Source: Zygnema cylindricum (taxonomy: Eukaryota; Streptophyta; Zygnematophyceae; Zygnematales; Zygnemataceae). Taken from it: DNA of 57,461 bases. The notes under the pieces were generated by a model that worked only from the letters and a program-made list of their open reading frames with translations, ran no database searches and had not been told where the DNA came from. Shown here piece after piece: positions 10,557 through 21,960 of the stretch. Position 1 is the stretch's first letter; each line of letters starts with the position of its first letter. Where the stretch lies: positions 47,174-104,634 of the forward strand of contig JBBHKE010001730.1 of the NCBI GenBank assembly GCA_037447655.1. Direction: 5' to 3'. A program made the translations under genes and the position numbers.

Positions 10557-12100
10557 AGGAGAAACAATTCACTAGAGAGTGCACAAAACCCAAAAAGAAA
10601 GTCACTTGTTTCAAATGTGGAGGTCCAGATCACTACGCCAAAAACTGTACAGATAAACGTTCTCTCAAAACAGTCGATGTCAATGAAGGTCTTCAAGATG
10701 ATACTGCATTATTCTTAGCTCCACAAGAAACCCAAGAGGTGGGAAACGGAAAAGACTAGCTGAAAGTCCACAATTGAGTCAACCAGATCCAAAAGTTAAA
10801 GAGTTAACTTTGGAGGGCAAGTTAATGAATGGAAAAACCAGGATTGTAGAATTTGTTAAGATTCTGACTACACTGCATAGTTTGAAAAATCCCTCTGATG
10901 AAATTCTTAACAACAGAACTATGTTAGGACAATTAAGTAACATGAACAACAATTAAGTAACATGAACACCACACACTGTTTGATCAGATTTGAGTCGTTG
11001 GTGGAAGGAAAACCACTAAAAGTGATGGTTGATTTAGGTGCTACACATGATTTTATTTCACATAAGTTTGTAGAAGAATAAAGGAAAAGCGTTTAAATGT
11101 TTAAGTGGCAAATGGTAATATATACACATTAAACTTACAAATTGACACAATAAAAGTTGACATCCAAGGTCATAAAATGAAAGTTGTGTGTGAAATAATG
11201 AATTTGGGAGATGAGGAACTAAAATTGGAAAAGCTTTAACGGTTAACTGAACACAATCCTCAAATTAATTGGGAAATTAACACTTTTAATGTGAAGTTTG
11301 AAAATGGTAGAAGGTTTTGCATGCATAAAAATCATATAAATAACATAAACAAACTGGGAGTGGAAGGTTTGATTTCAGCTAAACAATTTAAAAATCATTT
11401 AAAAGATAAAAACAAATCATGTTTTCTTGTTTTTAGTAACTGAGGCGGTTATTGATGAAGGGGGCGGAGAAAACACTAACGTTGACGTCATTCCTAAATC
11501 AGACACTGCTAAAAATCTTGAAAAATTGAATTCTATTTGTAACTAAAATAAATACATCTGACGCTGCTGTAAAAGATTTGATTTTTGAATTTCGAGATGT
11601 TTTCCCAAGTGATTTACCCTCAAAAATGCCACCTTCCCGAGATGCGGAACATGTTATTAACCTTGAACCTGGATGTAATCCTTCAGTCACAGGAATTTAT
11701 AAGCACTGTTTCTTTGAGCAGGGGTAGTTAGAAAAACAAACCAACGAGCTTCTACAGAAAAGACATATTCAGCCCAACAAATTACCGTACAGAGCACCAG
11801 CCTTCTTCGTCAAAAAAGAGGACGAACGTTGAGAATGTGTGTCGATTATCGTAGTCTGAACCAGATTACGGTGAAGGATAAGTATCCGTTACCATTAATT
11901 TCGGATTTGATAGATCGTTTAAAGGGTGCTTAAGTATTTTCGTTGATTGATCTGCGTAGTGGCTTCAATCAGGTGCTAATTAGAACTGATGATGTTGATA
12001 AAACTGCTTTTAGAACTAGGGTTGGTCATTTTGAATGGATAGTGATGTCATTCGGCTTAACAAATGCACCGCCCACTTACCAAAGATTAATGAACCTAGT
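10557..12100 (+). pseudogene. Ty3/gypsy remnant: CCHC knuckle, protease, RT
   Basis: A second, unrelated gypsy fragment on the plus strand. The gag end carries a perfect knuckle CFKCGGPDHYAKNC (10607-10648). The protease site at about 11019-11050 reads VMVDLGATHDFISH, with DLGA where DSGA is expected. The pre-RT segment reads FRDVFPSDLPSKMPPSRDAE (11590-11650), then [32 protein letters not shown] (11835-11895), [13 protein letters not shown] and [15 protein letters not shown] (to about 12093). Stops and frame shifts are frequent. The RT breaks off before the YxDD catalytic motif at a junction with copia LTR sequence. Confidence 0.85.
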
Positions 12101-12245
12101 CAAGCCTTCACAAGGGTGGAGGCAGTTAGAGTCATTGTTGCCAGGGTGGCAGTTGTTCTAAGAGAAAAGGAGGCAATTCAAATTTAGAGGGTTCATACAA
12201 GCTGCATATTCTGTGTACCAATGGAGGTCACAGAATTACATACTC
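12100..12245 (+). mobile_element. Short copia-LTR fragment
   Basis: GTTAGAGTCATTGTTGCCAGG and GTGGCAGTTGTTC, then GTGTACCAATGGAGGTCACAGA, match the right end of LTR copy D (GCCAGGGTGACA ... GGACCAATGGAGGTCACAGAG at 1584-1690). The fragment truncates the gypsy RT on its left, so it probably arrived by insertion or recombination. Confidence 0.5.
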
Positions 12246-12404
12246 GACCGCTCCTCTTTCTCTCTTCTCTAAATGAAATGGAGCAATTATAGTTTCAAAT
12301 AAAAGATTTTATTTTTCTTTTTTGTGAATATTTTTCGTCCTAGTTTGATGGCATATCGAATGATAAAATATAAGAAAAAGAAATTTGGAAGCCATGGCAC
12401 AAAG

Positions 12405-12615
12405 TTTACATACTAATTTTACGTACTGATGCTATCACAAGGTAGCATGACTTCGTTGTGTCACAAAACCCTAAACATCTACAATGGCACAAAATCCTCC
12501 ACGTCTACAACCGTCAACGTTTTTGTAAACGTCGCTAACTTTAGAAAGTTTTGTAGTCGTCTACATTTCGTTTCGTAGATTGTCGCACGTTTTGTAGATG
12601 TCGACAATTGTCACA
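12405..12615 (+). repeat. Partial copy of the ~950-bp TIR element
   Basis: It contains GTCACAAAACCCTAAACATC followed by TACAATGGCACAAAA and the TTTTGTAGTCGTCTACATT segment, matching the 3' half of the complete copies at 12654-13603 and 46497-47302. No terminal repeats are seen. Confidence 0.5.
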
Positions 12616-12653
12616 TATTTGAAATAATGAACGCACAAATATTGATTGACATA

Positions 12654-13603
12654 GGGTATGTCCCCATGCATTAAAGTATCAACTTTTTCTGTCGCTTTCA
12701 CCTAAAACGCAGTTCCATAAGACAAAAAATTTAGCCGTACAAAAACAACAATTCTCTAAAAGTATAGCAAACGTCAAGTCGATACTTTGAATGTACTTCA
12801 TGTTTGTCGTCATGTGAACGCATTTTGACGTTTTACTTTTTCGACCCCAGTGAAAGAGAATCAAGCCCGTCAAAAAACTTCATCAGAAATCGCCTCGCGA
12901 CTGGGTTTTATGGAAAGTATAGCCCAACCAACGAATGAAAAAAGATCCACACACGGACCACACGAGTGTGAAAATTTTAGGTCGAGGGAGAGCACTCGCT
13001 ATTTTTTCTCCTTGCCTGTCACGTGCATGTACAGAAAAGACGAAATTGTACGAAAAAAAATTTGCAAGGGTCTCGGACCTCCACTTTCATTCATGTGTCC
13101 TTTGCATAATTTTGCGCCATCGTCGCTTCTCCCCTCTCCCTCTCACATTATCCCTTTTATTTGGTACTCTTTATAATAGGGCACGACAATAATGGTATGA
13201 AATGAAAGATATTTGAAAAGTTATTCTTTCGACTACCTTTGTGTGTATTTTTATGCCAAGTAGAGTGAGAAAAGTCGAAAAAACGAAATTGGATAGGCAT
13301 GGCAGAAAGTTCTTCAATTTGTGACGTCGACGTTGTCACAAGTGAGCATGGCGTCACAATGTCACAAAACCCTAAACATCTACAATGTCACAAAATTACA
13401 AATATCTAGACGTCGACAACAGTCGTTGTTTTTGTTGGAGTCATCGATTGTCGAAAGTTTCGTAATAGTCTTCATCCGTCACCCGTCCCATGTTAAAGTT
13501 CCGATTTCATTTTCGTACATTGGGACGCTCTTCAAAGTAGTACGGAGAATCTCACTACAGCCCAAAATACTTTATCAAAGTACGAATTACATGGGAGATA
13601 CCC
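12654..13603 (+). mobile_element. ~950-bp non-autonomous TIR element, copy 1
   Basis: The ends GGGTATGTCCCCATGCATTA and (reverse complement of the right end) GGGTATCTCCCATGTAATTC form a terminal inverted repeat, flanked on both sides by ATA (12651-12653 and 13604-13606). The interior has no coding capacity. Landmarks are GGTCGAGGGAGAGCACTCGC, a TTTCATTCATG block, and the telo-box-like GTCACAAAACCCTAAACATC. The 3-bp duplication suggests a PIF/Harbinger-type MITE; a dead Harbinger transposase lies at 36.0-36.9 kb. Confidence 0.72.
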
Positions 13604-13785
13604 ATAGGAACACTTTGAAAACTACACCGTAAAATTTGCACTAAAATCCAAAGTAACATTCAAAAGTTTCGGTTACATGGGCACACCCTCCCTTTCTGGA
13701 CGTGTCGTCATCTTAAGTGATGTGGTGACACATGTTTCTGGTCGTAGAAACGACCGGTAAAAGACAAATAAATGAAATAATCTAA

Positions 13786-14741
13786 GGGTACGTCCCCATG
13801 TAAGCGATACTTTGAAAAAGTATTTTGGATTGTAGTAAAGTGCTCCGTACTACTTTGAAAAGCGTCCGTATGTGCGAAACTGAAATCGGAACTTTGAAAA
13901 GTGACGGTTGTAGACGTAGGTACAACTTTGTGACGATTGACGACGACTACGAAACTTCCGACAATCGGTGACGCCAACAAAAACAGCGACGGTTGTAGAC
14001 GTCTAGATTTTTGTAATTTTGTGACATGGCAGATGTTTAGGGTTTTGTGACATTGCGACGCCATGCTCACTTGTGACAACGTCGACGTCACAAAATTCAA
14101 GAACTTTCTGCCATGGCTATCCGATTTCGTTTTTCCGACTTTTCACAATCGACTTGCCATAAAAACATACATAAAGGTAGTCAAAAGAATTACTTTTTAA
14201 ATATCTTTCATTTAATACCAGTAATGTCGTGCCTCATTCTAAAAAGTGAGAGATAAAAGCGATAGTGTGAGAGGGAGAGGGGAGAAGCGACGACGGCGCA
14301 AAATTCTGCAAAGGACCCATGAATGAAAGTGGAGGTCCGGAGACCCTTGCAGATTTTTTTCCGTACATGCACGTGACGGGCAAGGAGAAAAATAGCGAGT
14401 GCTCTCCCTCGTCCAAAAAATTTCCACGCGTGTGGCGCGTGCGTGGGACGTTTTGCATTCGTTGTTTGGGCGGTACTTTCTCTGAAATCACCTCGCGAGG
14501 TGATTTTTGATAAAGTTTTTTGACTGGCTGGATTCTCTTGCCCGGGGGTCGAAAAAAGGAAAACGCCAAAAATTGTTAATATGACGACAAACATGAAGTA
14601 CATTCAAAGTATCGACTTGACGTTTGCTGTACTTTTCAAGACTTGACTTTTTTGTACGGCTAAAGTTTTTCTCGTACGGAACTGCGTTTTGGGTGAAAAC
14701 GACGAAATAAAGTCGATACTTTAACACATGGGGACGTACCC
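13786..14741 (-). mobile_element. ~950-bp non-autonomous TIR element, copy 2 (inverted)
   Basis: This is the same family as copy 1 in opposite orientation. Its two ends both read GGGTACGTCCCCATGT inward and are flanked by TAA (13783-13785 and 14742-14744). It shares with copy 1 the AAACGCAGTTCC segment, GTACTTCATGTTTGTCGTCAT, CGAGGGAGAGCACTCGCTAT and the telo-box segment. Together with copy 1 it forms a ~2-kb imperfect inverted arrangement around 13.7 kb. Confidence 0.75.
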
Positions 14742-14744
14742 TAA

Positions 14745-15665
14745 ATCTGGTCTTGTAACGAGACCGACTGCTACACGACAAATTTCGTTTCAGCCGGACC
14801 ATACCTTTTGGGTTTTGATTCGGATCCGTACTTCACGTGAACGCTGTCTCGGATCTAACGTTTTTTGTTCCAGGCTGTCGAATATTCAGAATACTCATAC
14901 CGAATATTCGAAGTCTTACAGGCCTAGTGTTAAGCAATAGTTTTTGAAATGGATGTAGAGGTGATTATACTTTGTATGCATGTATTATGCCTTTTTAGAA
15001 ATTTCTTTAAATGTAGTTTTCAAAAATGTAGAACACAATGAGTTATTTTTATTGGTTATCGCCGTATTTTGGTGTACTATTTGGTAATGGGAAAGTTTTT
15101 TTGATTATTTTTGGATTATTTATAACACAAATAGAAATTTTTTATAGTTTTTGATTCGAAATCTCGATCGGTACTAAAAACGGTTTTATTGGAGCTTAGG
15201 AATGGAAATTCCTCATCTAGCTGAAATAATAACATTCAAAAAATTATCAAAGCAGGATATTTTCACCCCAAAAATTGTCAAAAACGTCTGTAAAACGACT
15301 TTTTTGGGATCAAAATCGCCATTTTATATATTTTCTTTCTTTGGTGGCTACTGCATATGGCCTTTAAATCAATCCACCCTAAAATTCACTCCAAAAAAAG
15401 AGTTTTTATTTTGTTAGTGATTTTTTTTTTCTTTATATTTCACAAGTGCACCATCATATGATTTTTTTGGCAATTTTAACATCCATTTCAAAAAATAAAT
15501 CAAAATGGAAGTGGCACAGGATAAATAAATAGGACAAGAAAATAGGATAAAATTGACTCTTGAAAACGGATCCCATAAATATTATTGCTTTTATAATCCA
15601 CAAACGGACAAACCAATTGAGCTGGCTTTCATTCACGGCCATAAATTACTCTACTTTCTCCACAA
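14745..15665. other. Intergenic, nothing recognised
   Basis: AT-rich sequence with no coding signature that I recognise. The only long frames are low-complexity or random. It borders the downstream side of the S41 gene. Confidence 0.5.
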
Positions 15666-15888
15666 ATGCACCTTCCCCTCCATCTATGTCTTCCCCTCCC
15701 CCCTCCCTCCTCTTCCTCTCCTTTCTTCTCCCTCCCTCTCTCCCTCCCTCTCTTACCCTCCCTCTCTCCCTCCCTCTCCCACCCTCCCTCTCTCACCCTC
15801 CCTCTCTCTCCCTGTATTTCCCCCTCTGCCTCTACCTCTCCCTCTGCCTCTCTCTCTCTCTCTATCCCTCTCTCCCTCTCTCGCTCTA
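15666..15888. repeat. CT-rich homopyrimidine tract (CCCTCTCT)n
   Basis: A ~220-bp stretch of C and T on the plus strand, built from CCTCCCTCTCTC-like units. It starts directly at the 3' side of the S41 stop codon (15890-15892). On the gene's sense strand it is purine-only. Confidence 0.9.
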
Positions 15889-15889
15889 A

Positions 15890-18800
15890 CTACTGAAAGA
15901 ACTTCGCCGCTTCTTTCCAAACAAGCTTTTCGTCCGCCACATTCGAGTCCGTATACTGTATTTTAAAACGTCCCGGGACATAAATAAATTCTTGGGGAAT
16001 AATTGAACTTTCGGGTCCGTAAGCTTGAGCTACGACAAAACGTAACATTCCGGGAATGGGTAAAAGAGGAGGCGCATACTGACTCTCCGTAAGGTTTAAA
16101 CCAACAACTTCCGTAGTGTAAAATGTGTCAGAATCGGTGACGAATCCGACAGCTCCATCTCCAATTTGAAACGGATTCGGATTGTCCTTTCCACCCACAC
16201 TGACAGCTGTCACATTGTACAATTGTACCATTTGGTAACTAAATAGGGCGCAAGTGGAATAACAAAGACCGTTACTTACAATCATAATTTTGTTTTTCGG
16301 AAAAATGGATTTCGTGGGAAGGTCAAACTCGTAAAATTCTTCATTTTCGCTAGTAAATAAATTGGAAAAGTGGATGAGAGATGAATATGGCTCAGTATTG
16401 TTGTTTACGGTTTTATTTACTAAGGGATAAAAAAAATCCGAGGGACTTTTTATCGGTGTCCCATCGCTATTTGCGTAAGTGCCACTTCGATAGTCGTAAT
16501 TAGAATCTGTCGCTGTTTTCGATTTCGATGCTTTTCTGTAAGCTTCTTGTACAAAACTGTTTGCTTTGAATTGCAATAAGAAACCAGGAAATTTATCGGG
16601 GAAAAATAATTGTGTCAGAAAAGCTGCGGTTTGGGCAAATCCACCGCCATTGTCGCTAAGGTCTATAATCAGACGAGAGGCTCCAGAATTTCTACAAAAC
16701 ATTTCAAAAACAAAAAAACATTTCAGCAAAGAGAGCATTTCAGTTTGATCGGAACACATTAGAAAAAGCTCTAGCTAATTTCTATTATCAAACTCGCAGC
16801 ACTTTCTACAAACATTTTCGGAAGGAAAGATAAATTTTATTTTGGTTGGGTAAACTTTAGATAAGTGGTAGCTATCTTCCGAGCCGCGCCAGAATTTCTG
16901 CAAAACAGTTTTGGTAACATTTTTTTTTTTTTTTTTAATTTGATTGATTAACGCAAATAGGAAAAGTGTGTTTAGAAATAAGATGGCAACTTAGTTATCT
17001 TGGAACTATCAAATTTAAGAGATTCTGGGATGAGTTTTCGGATCCATGAAACAAATAATTAAACGTAAAGTTCACATATCCAAACGATCAATTTTTATTT
17101 TTTTTTAATGAAGATTTACACTTATAATAGTAGCTTGCAAAAGCTTGCAATAAGAGAGAAACGAATTAACGATGAAGACAAATATTGAGTACAGAGGAGT
17201 CAAAATAAGGAAAATGAAAAACTTAAAACAGTCTGAAATATGAATAATAAGAACTGATAAAAGATAAAAGTTCTCACTGATCTTAAAAGTTACAGTGATC
17301 TTAGTACAAGATAGCCATACACCCAAATAAAAAAATATGAATTTTGGGAGAGAAATACAACCTTACTCTTAAATATCCGGTAGTAAGTCCTTGTAAAGTA
17401 GTAGGAGCACTATCATTAAAAGTAAAGCTGGGAATTGCCATAACAGCAGTAATCTTATCTTCCAAAAGATACACCTGTAAAAAAGGAGAATTGTAAAAGA
17501 TGGAAAATTTCAAAAATGGGGAAATGTATCCAGCTTACTCGATCCGATTTGGATATGCAAACGGTTCTCGAGTCCTTGAGAAATTGCAAGTCACCTTTAC
17601 TATTCTATTATTACTATTACTATCCTAGTCCAAATTTTCTCTTGCATCAAATAGAACGTCAACTATTAAAAACAAAACACCATTCAGAAAATTGAAAAAG
17701 AATCTTGAATTTTAGTTCGGAAAATACCTTCACGTAGTCATCCGTGCTGGACAAAAGTTCTATGCTTGCACCTGGGCCAGCTTTCATCAATTCTAAAGAA
17801 AAAAGTCGTGAATGTGTTTTTTTTGGTTCAAGAAAAGTGAAAAAGTTAGTAGGATCCTTATCAAAAGATTTTGCCATGGCCAGTGTTTGGGATTGTTTCC
17901 GGCAATTGGCATTATAATATTCTTCACTACTGTTAAAATAACTGTCACCTCCGTATATTATGTAGTAAGGCACTTGGAGGACCTCCGATTTCGTTGAATT
18001 TTTCCTGGAAAGACAAAAATGACGATAGAAAGGACAAATGACATGTCAGTTTTGCTGTGAAGAGTTCTGTTCAACGCCTTTTTGGGTTGGCAATTTTATC
18101 TTAAGAAGCTGTACCGATGTTTACTTGGGCTCGATTCAATCTAAAAAACACCACAAAGAAATTAACAATTGATTCTACAATCATTCAGTTCCATTTGTGA
18201 AATGTGAACAACACATTGGAACCACCTTCCATGTTTGGATTAGCAATCATAAAAAAATTGAGAAGTATTCCCAAATTAATGATTCCAGAAGTGGCACTTT
18301 AATACATACCGACGAACTGTAAGAGTAAGCGTATCGTTGTCTGGAAAAATGGAAGGACTCATCAAGTTTCCATATTGACTGTCAAAAGTGCGAAGCCGGA
18401 AAAAAAGGTCGTTCAAGCGTGATTGTGAATTACGATAACTGCCCTCCTTACTCGCTCTCCATTTAATGTAATCCGCAGAATCTAGACCGTCGATTTTCAA
18501 CACTTGAGCTCCCGTAAATACAGTTATTTCTTCGACATTTAATGCTTGAGCCGTCATACTTAGGATTCCCGGCTGATTTTCCGTTAAATAATTAATTACT
18601 GCCAATTAAATAAGATAAACACCCAGATTTAGAAAAACACAAAAAACATCCAGAAAAAATACGATGACCATATTATGATTTATTGGAAAAGCTATCAAAA
18701 TATATTTACTGATATGTCTAAAATAATGAGCTGACCGAAAAGACAAAGATTTGCCTTTCGTACTGAAAATGTATTTAGGGCCTTGAAAAGTTTCGTGACG

Positions 18801-19373
18801 CGTTCCAATACAAGACTTCTGAAGAAACAGATTTTGGTTTGTCATTTACCTGATACGGAAGCAATTTTTACCTCAGTTGAATTTGTTTTGCTATTAAATA
18901 CATGAACCATAGGAAGGCCGTTCAGAGCATAAACAGCTGTATAACAGTCAGGACTCCATCCCGTGTGCGCATCTCTCAAATTGTTGATAGTCTTTATGAT
19001 GTCTTGATGGAAATCAAAATCGCTGGAATAGTTTGTGTTCTGTATTCGGATAAATTGCTTTCGAAGACGGATTTTACTGTAGAGTCGCATGTCGGGTGAC
19101 TGAATGGCAAAATCGGTGTAAGGGTACACTTTGATGAGCATCTTCCAAATGATGTTTAACACGGTTTTTGCTTCTCGTGGGCGGTACGGGAAAGTACGGA
19201 GACATGCTCTAAATTGAGAGGGAGCAATACCTTCACTATTTTGAACCATCTGCCCAACGGTTGCACATGGATCCACTGCTTTTGCAAATGTACCCATGAA
19301 TCCATTAATTGCCAAAAGCAAGAAGATGTAGAAGAGAAAAGTTTTTGATGGTCCAAAATGGTTAACTTTGGCC
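15890..19373 (-). CDS. S41-type (CPAF-like) secreted serine protease gene, five exons seen
   Basis: A putative secreted serine peptidase of family S41 (C-terminal processing peptidase-like, CPAF group). Exons on the minus strand: 19373-18850, 18598-18310, 18004-17728, 17474-17362 and 16691-15890; the phases agree throughout and give about 667 residues. The N-terminal part has a hydrophobic segment (FLFYIFLLLAINGF), then VDPCATVG and NLRDAHTGWSPDCY, the substrate-entry region of this group. The last exon has LIIDLSDNGGG and the nucleophile motif SNGLCYSTCALFSYQM, with Ser in the YSTC position. The fourth donor uses AAG/GTTGTA to keep frame; the stronger AGA/GTAAGG just before it would not. No in-frame ATG is found for exon 1, which seems to begin at an acceptor (TTTTCAG), so a 5' exon is missing or lies beyond the minisatellite. 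Similar enzymes are common in fungi; the assignment of family is firm, the substrate unknown. Confidence 0.8.
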
Positions 19374-19500
19374 CTGAAAAGGTAAAACAACCCACAGTAT
19401 GCATGATTTAGAAAAAGGCCTGACTGTTTGTGTTGTGTAAATGAAAGAAACAGGCAACCAAGGCTGGGAATTTAAAATTTAGAATGTAACAACATAAACA

Positions 19501-20010
19501 ATGTCCCCAATGCCCAATGTCCAATTTCCAACGCCCAATGTCCAATTTCCAACGCCCAATGTCCAATGTCCAACGCCCAATGTCCAATGTCCAACGCTCA
19601 ATGTCCAATGTCCAATGTCCAACGCCCAATGTCCAATGTCCAACGCCCAACGCCCAATGGCCAATGTCCAACGCCCAACGCCCAATGTCCAATGTCCAAT
19701 GTCCAACGCCCAATGTCCAATGTCCAACGCCCAATGTCCAATGTCTAATGTCCAATGTCCAGCGCCCAATGTCCAATGTCCAACGCCCAATGTCCAATGT
19801 CCAACGCCCAATGTCCAATGTCCAACGCCTAATGTCCAATGTCTAATGTCCAATGTCCAACGCCCAATGTCCAATGTCCAACGCCCAATGTCTAATGTCC
19901 AATGTCCAACGCCCAATGTCCAATGTCCAACGCCCAATGTCCAATGTTCAATGTCCAACGGCCAATGTCCAATGTCCGATGACCAATGACTAGTGACCAA
20001 TATCCAATGA
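19501..20010. repeat. 20-bp minisatellite (CAACGCCCAATGTCCAATGT)n
   Basis: About 25 imperfect copies of a 20-bp unit that is itself built from CCAATGT and CCAACGC heptad/hexad words. It is free of stops in several frames on both strands (for example repeated WTLDIGHW on the minus strand and MSNVQRP on the plus strand), which is a by-product of the repeat and not evidence of a protein. It sits directly upstream of the S41 gene. Confidence 0.92.
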
Positions 20011-20037
20011 ACACTTTATTTATTTTATGAGATAAAG

Positions 20038-20460
20038 GGCGAGAAAGAGAGAAAGAGAGAGAGAGAGAGAGAGAGCATAAAGGGCAAAGTGATAGGAAAA
20101 AAATATAGTCAAAGAGCAAACAGGGCGGGGAAAGAGAGAAGCGACAGACAAACAGAGAACATAAAGGCACAAGGGAAGGGGCAAGCGAGGAAGAAGAACA
20201 ACGAGATTGATGGGGATAGAGCGCAAGAGAGAGGGAGAGAGAGAGAGAGAGAGAGAATATAAATAGGAAAACTGACAGAAAAAGGGATAGAGACAGGAAA
20301 GCGGGAAGAGACGGACAAACAGACAAACAAAAAATTGCCTGCCAGAAGAAAAAATAAAAAATAAAAGTCCCTCTGGCCTCTTCCTTCCTTCCCCCTTCCC
20401 TCTTCCGAACATTCCTCCTCCATCAAAAAACAACTTTTAAATTCAAATCCTCCTCTCCTC
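20038..20460. repeat. Purine-rich (GAGA)n tracts and flanking low-complexity sequence
   Basis: GA dinucleotide runs at about 20041-20074 and 20224-20255, joined by A/G-rich sequence, then a CT-rich segment at 20370-20470. No gene signature is visible. Confidence 0.75.
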
Positions 20461-20469
20461 TCCGCCTTC

Positions 20470-21467
20470 CCTCGCCTCACACGTGTGTCCGTACACTCAC
20501 TCCCATGGCGCCATCCTTCCGGGAACCTTCTCGCTGTTGTTATCAGCTGTGTGTCACGTCACGCCTCCGTAAACTGGGAATCGTATTCAATCTGGACCCA
20601 ATTACAGCAGCTTTAAGATACCACACTAATTTTGGTGTACGACGGAGGACGAGGAATTCCTGGGGAACCAGAGCAGTACGGAGGAGCGGAAACTGAGAGT
20701 GTGAAACTTCTCTCGCGTAAGAGGTAAAAAAAGCTATCGACAAAATCTAATTCCGTACAGAAAAGTCGTACGGCAGTCCTCCTCTGAATACGTGTGGATT
20801 ACTTTATCCAAAATGCGAATCCTGAAAGTACTGTACTGTACTGTACTGTAATGTACTTTTCAGTACTGAAAAATTCAAAGTGGTACAGACCATAGATGTC
20901 CCGTGCGCATATTACGCACGGTATAAACTAACGAATACTACGTATGGTACGCATCAAACGCTTTTGAAAAGTTAATAAAATACGTACCTTGCTTATACCC
21001 GTACATTATTTTTACAATTACGTACAGTGTCCGTATATGTTCGTACATTTTAGGATTATTTAGGGGATTCTTAGGGTTTCCAAGGTACATTGCCGTACGC
21101 TCCTTTATATTTCAGTACGGCTGCCGTAGATATCTCGTACTATTGGGTTTTTTAGGGTCCACTTTCATACAATTTCGTATATTTATGTTAAATTTTCGTA
21201 CTTATTAAGATTTTTAAGGACTCTATAAGATTGCGCGTTTCGTACGTTTTTGTACATGGCCGTACAGAGACATTTACACGAATTTTACGAAAAATAAGAA
21301 ATAGACGAATGCTACGTAGTTTTCGTAAAAAAGTTGAAATCCGTACGAATTGGACATCAACGGTACAGACGTACAGTTGACGACCAAATCGAATCCTTTG
21401 TCATTTTACTGCGCTTAACCCCGTCCAGTTTTTGTGGTCCACATCCAAGGGTTTAAGAGCAGTCAAC
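20470..21467. other. GTAC-rich intergenic sequence
   Basis: Very dense in the tetranucleotide GTAC and in CGTAC, including a (GTACT)n run at 20829-20862. No conserved coding segment is recognised. A short frame at 20505-20696 has no family I know. Confidence 0.5.
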
Positions 21468-21469
21468 TA

Positions 21470-21958
21470 CACCGCGAATCGCTATTAGCGTACATGACGC
21501 TAATTGGGGTACCCCTTTTTTTGGGGCAAATTCTCAAATAGAATAAAGTACGCTAATTGTTTTTGCACGTTATTTGAGGTACCCCGCTCAATGCGGTTCA
21601 TAACTGTAATTTAGTTCCCTTTTAAATAGTGTGGTGTACGGACTGCCAGATCTGTACTATTTCGTACATTTTTAAACTTAAAAGTACAGAAAATATAATA
21701 ATATATAATTGCGTAAATATTTTCTGGCATACGCAGATGTCAAAAAAACGCGACGGCGTACGAATTGAACAGTTTCGTACATATACATGTTTTAGCGTGG
21801 ACATATTATGTGCTGAAAATTTTTACAAAGCAGTTTACAAATTAGAGTACATGATAAATTAGTATCATGGTGTACCCGAAAAAACACAATTTACCGTAAA
21901 GTACGCTAATTGTTTCATTACGCTATCTATTTCATTACGCTAATAGCGATTCACGGTG
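21470..21958. mobile_element. TA-target MITE, long form, copy 1
   Basis: The left end CACCGCGAATCGCTATTAGC and right end GCTAATAGCGATTCACGGTG are inverted repeats flanked by TA (21468-21469, 21959-21960). The interior is AT-rich with a GTGTGGTGTACGG block and no coding capacity. TA target and TIR length fit a Tc1/mariner-type MITE. Confidence 0.78.
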
Positions 21959-21960
21959 TA

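Noticed and set aside
16886-16912. An additional real exon of the S41 gene
   Set aside because: The segment imitates the exon 5 start, but its frame continues into a stop and lacks the conserved LIIDLSDNGGG motif.
19408-20000. Long open frames encoding [14 protein letters not shown]-type repeats on the minus strand and MSNVQRP-type on the plus strand
   Set aside because: The 20-bp minisatellite has no stop word in several frames on both strands, so openness is a consequence of the repeat. No start context, homology or splice partner is seen.
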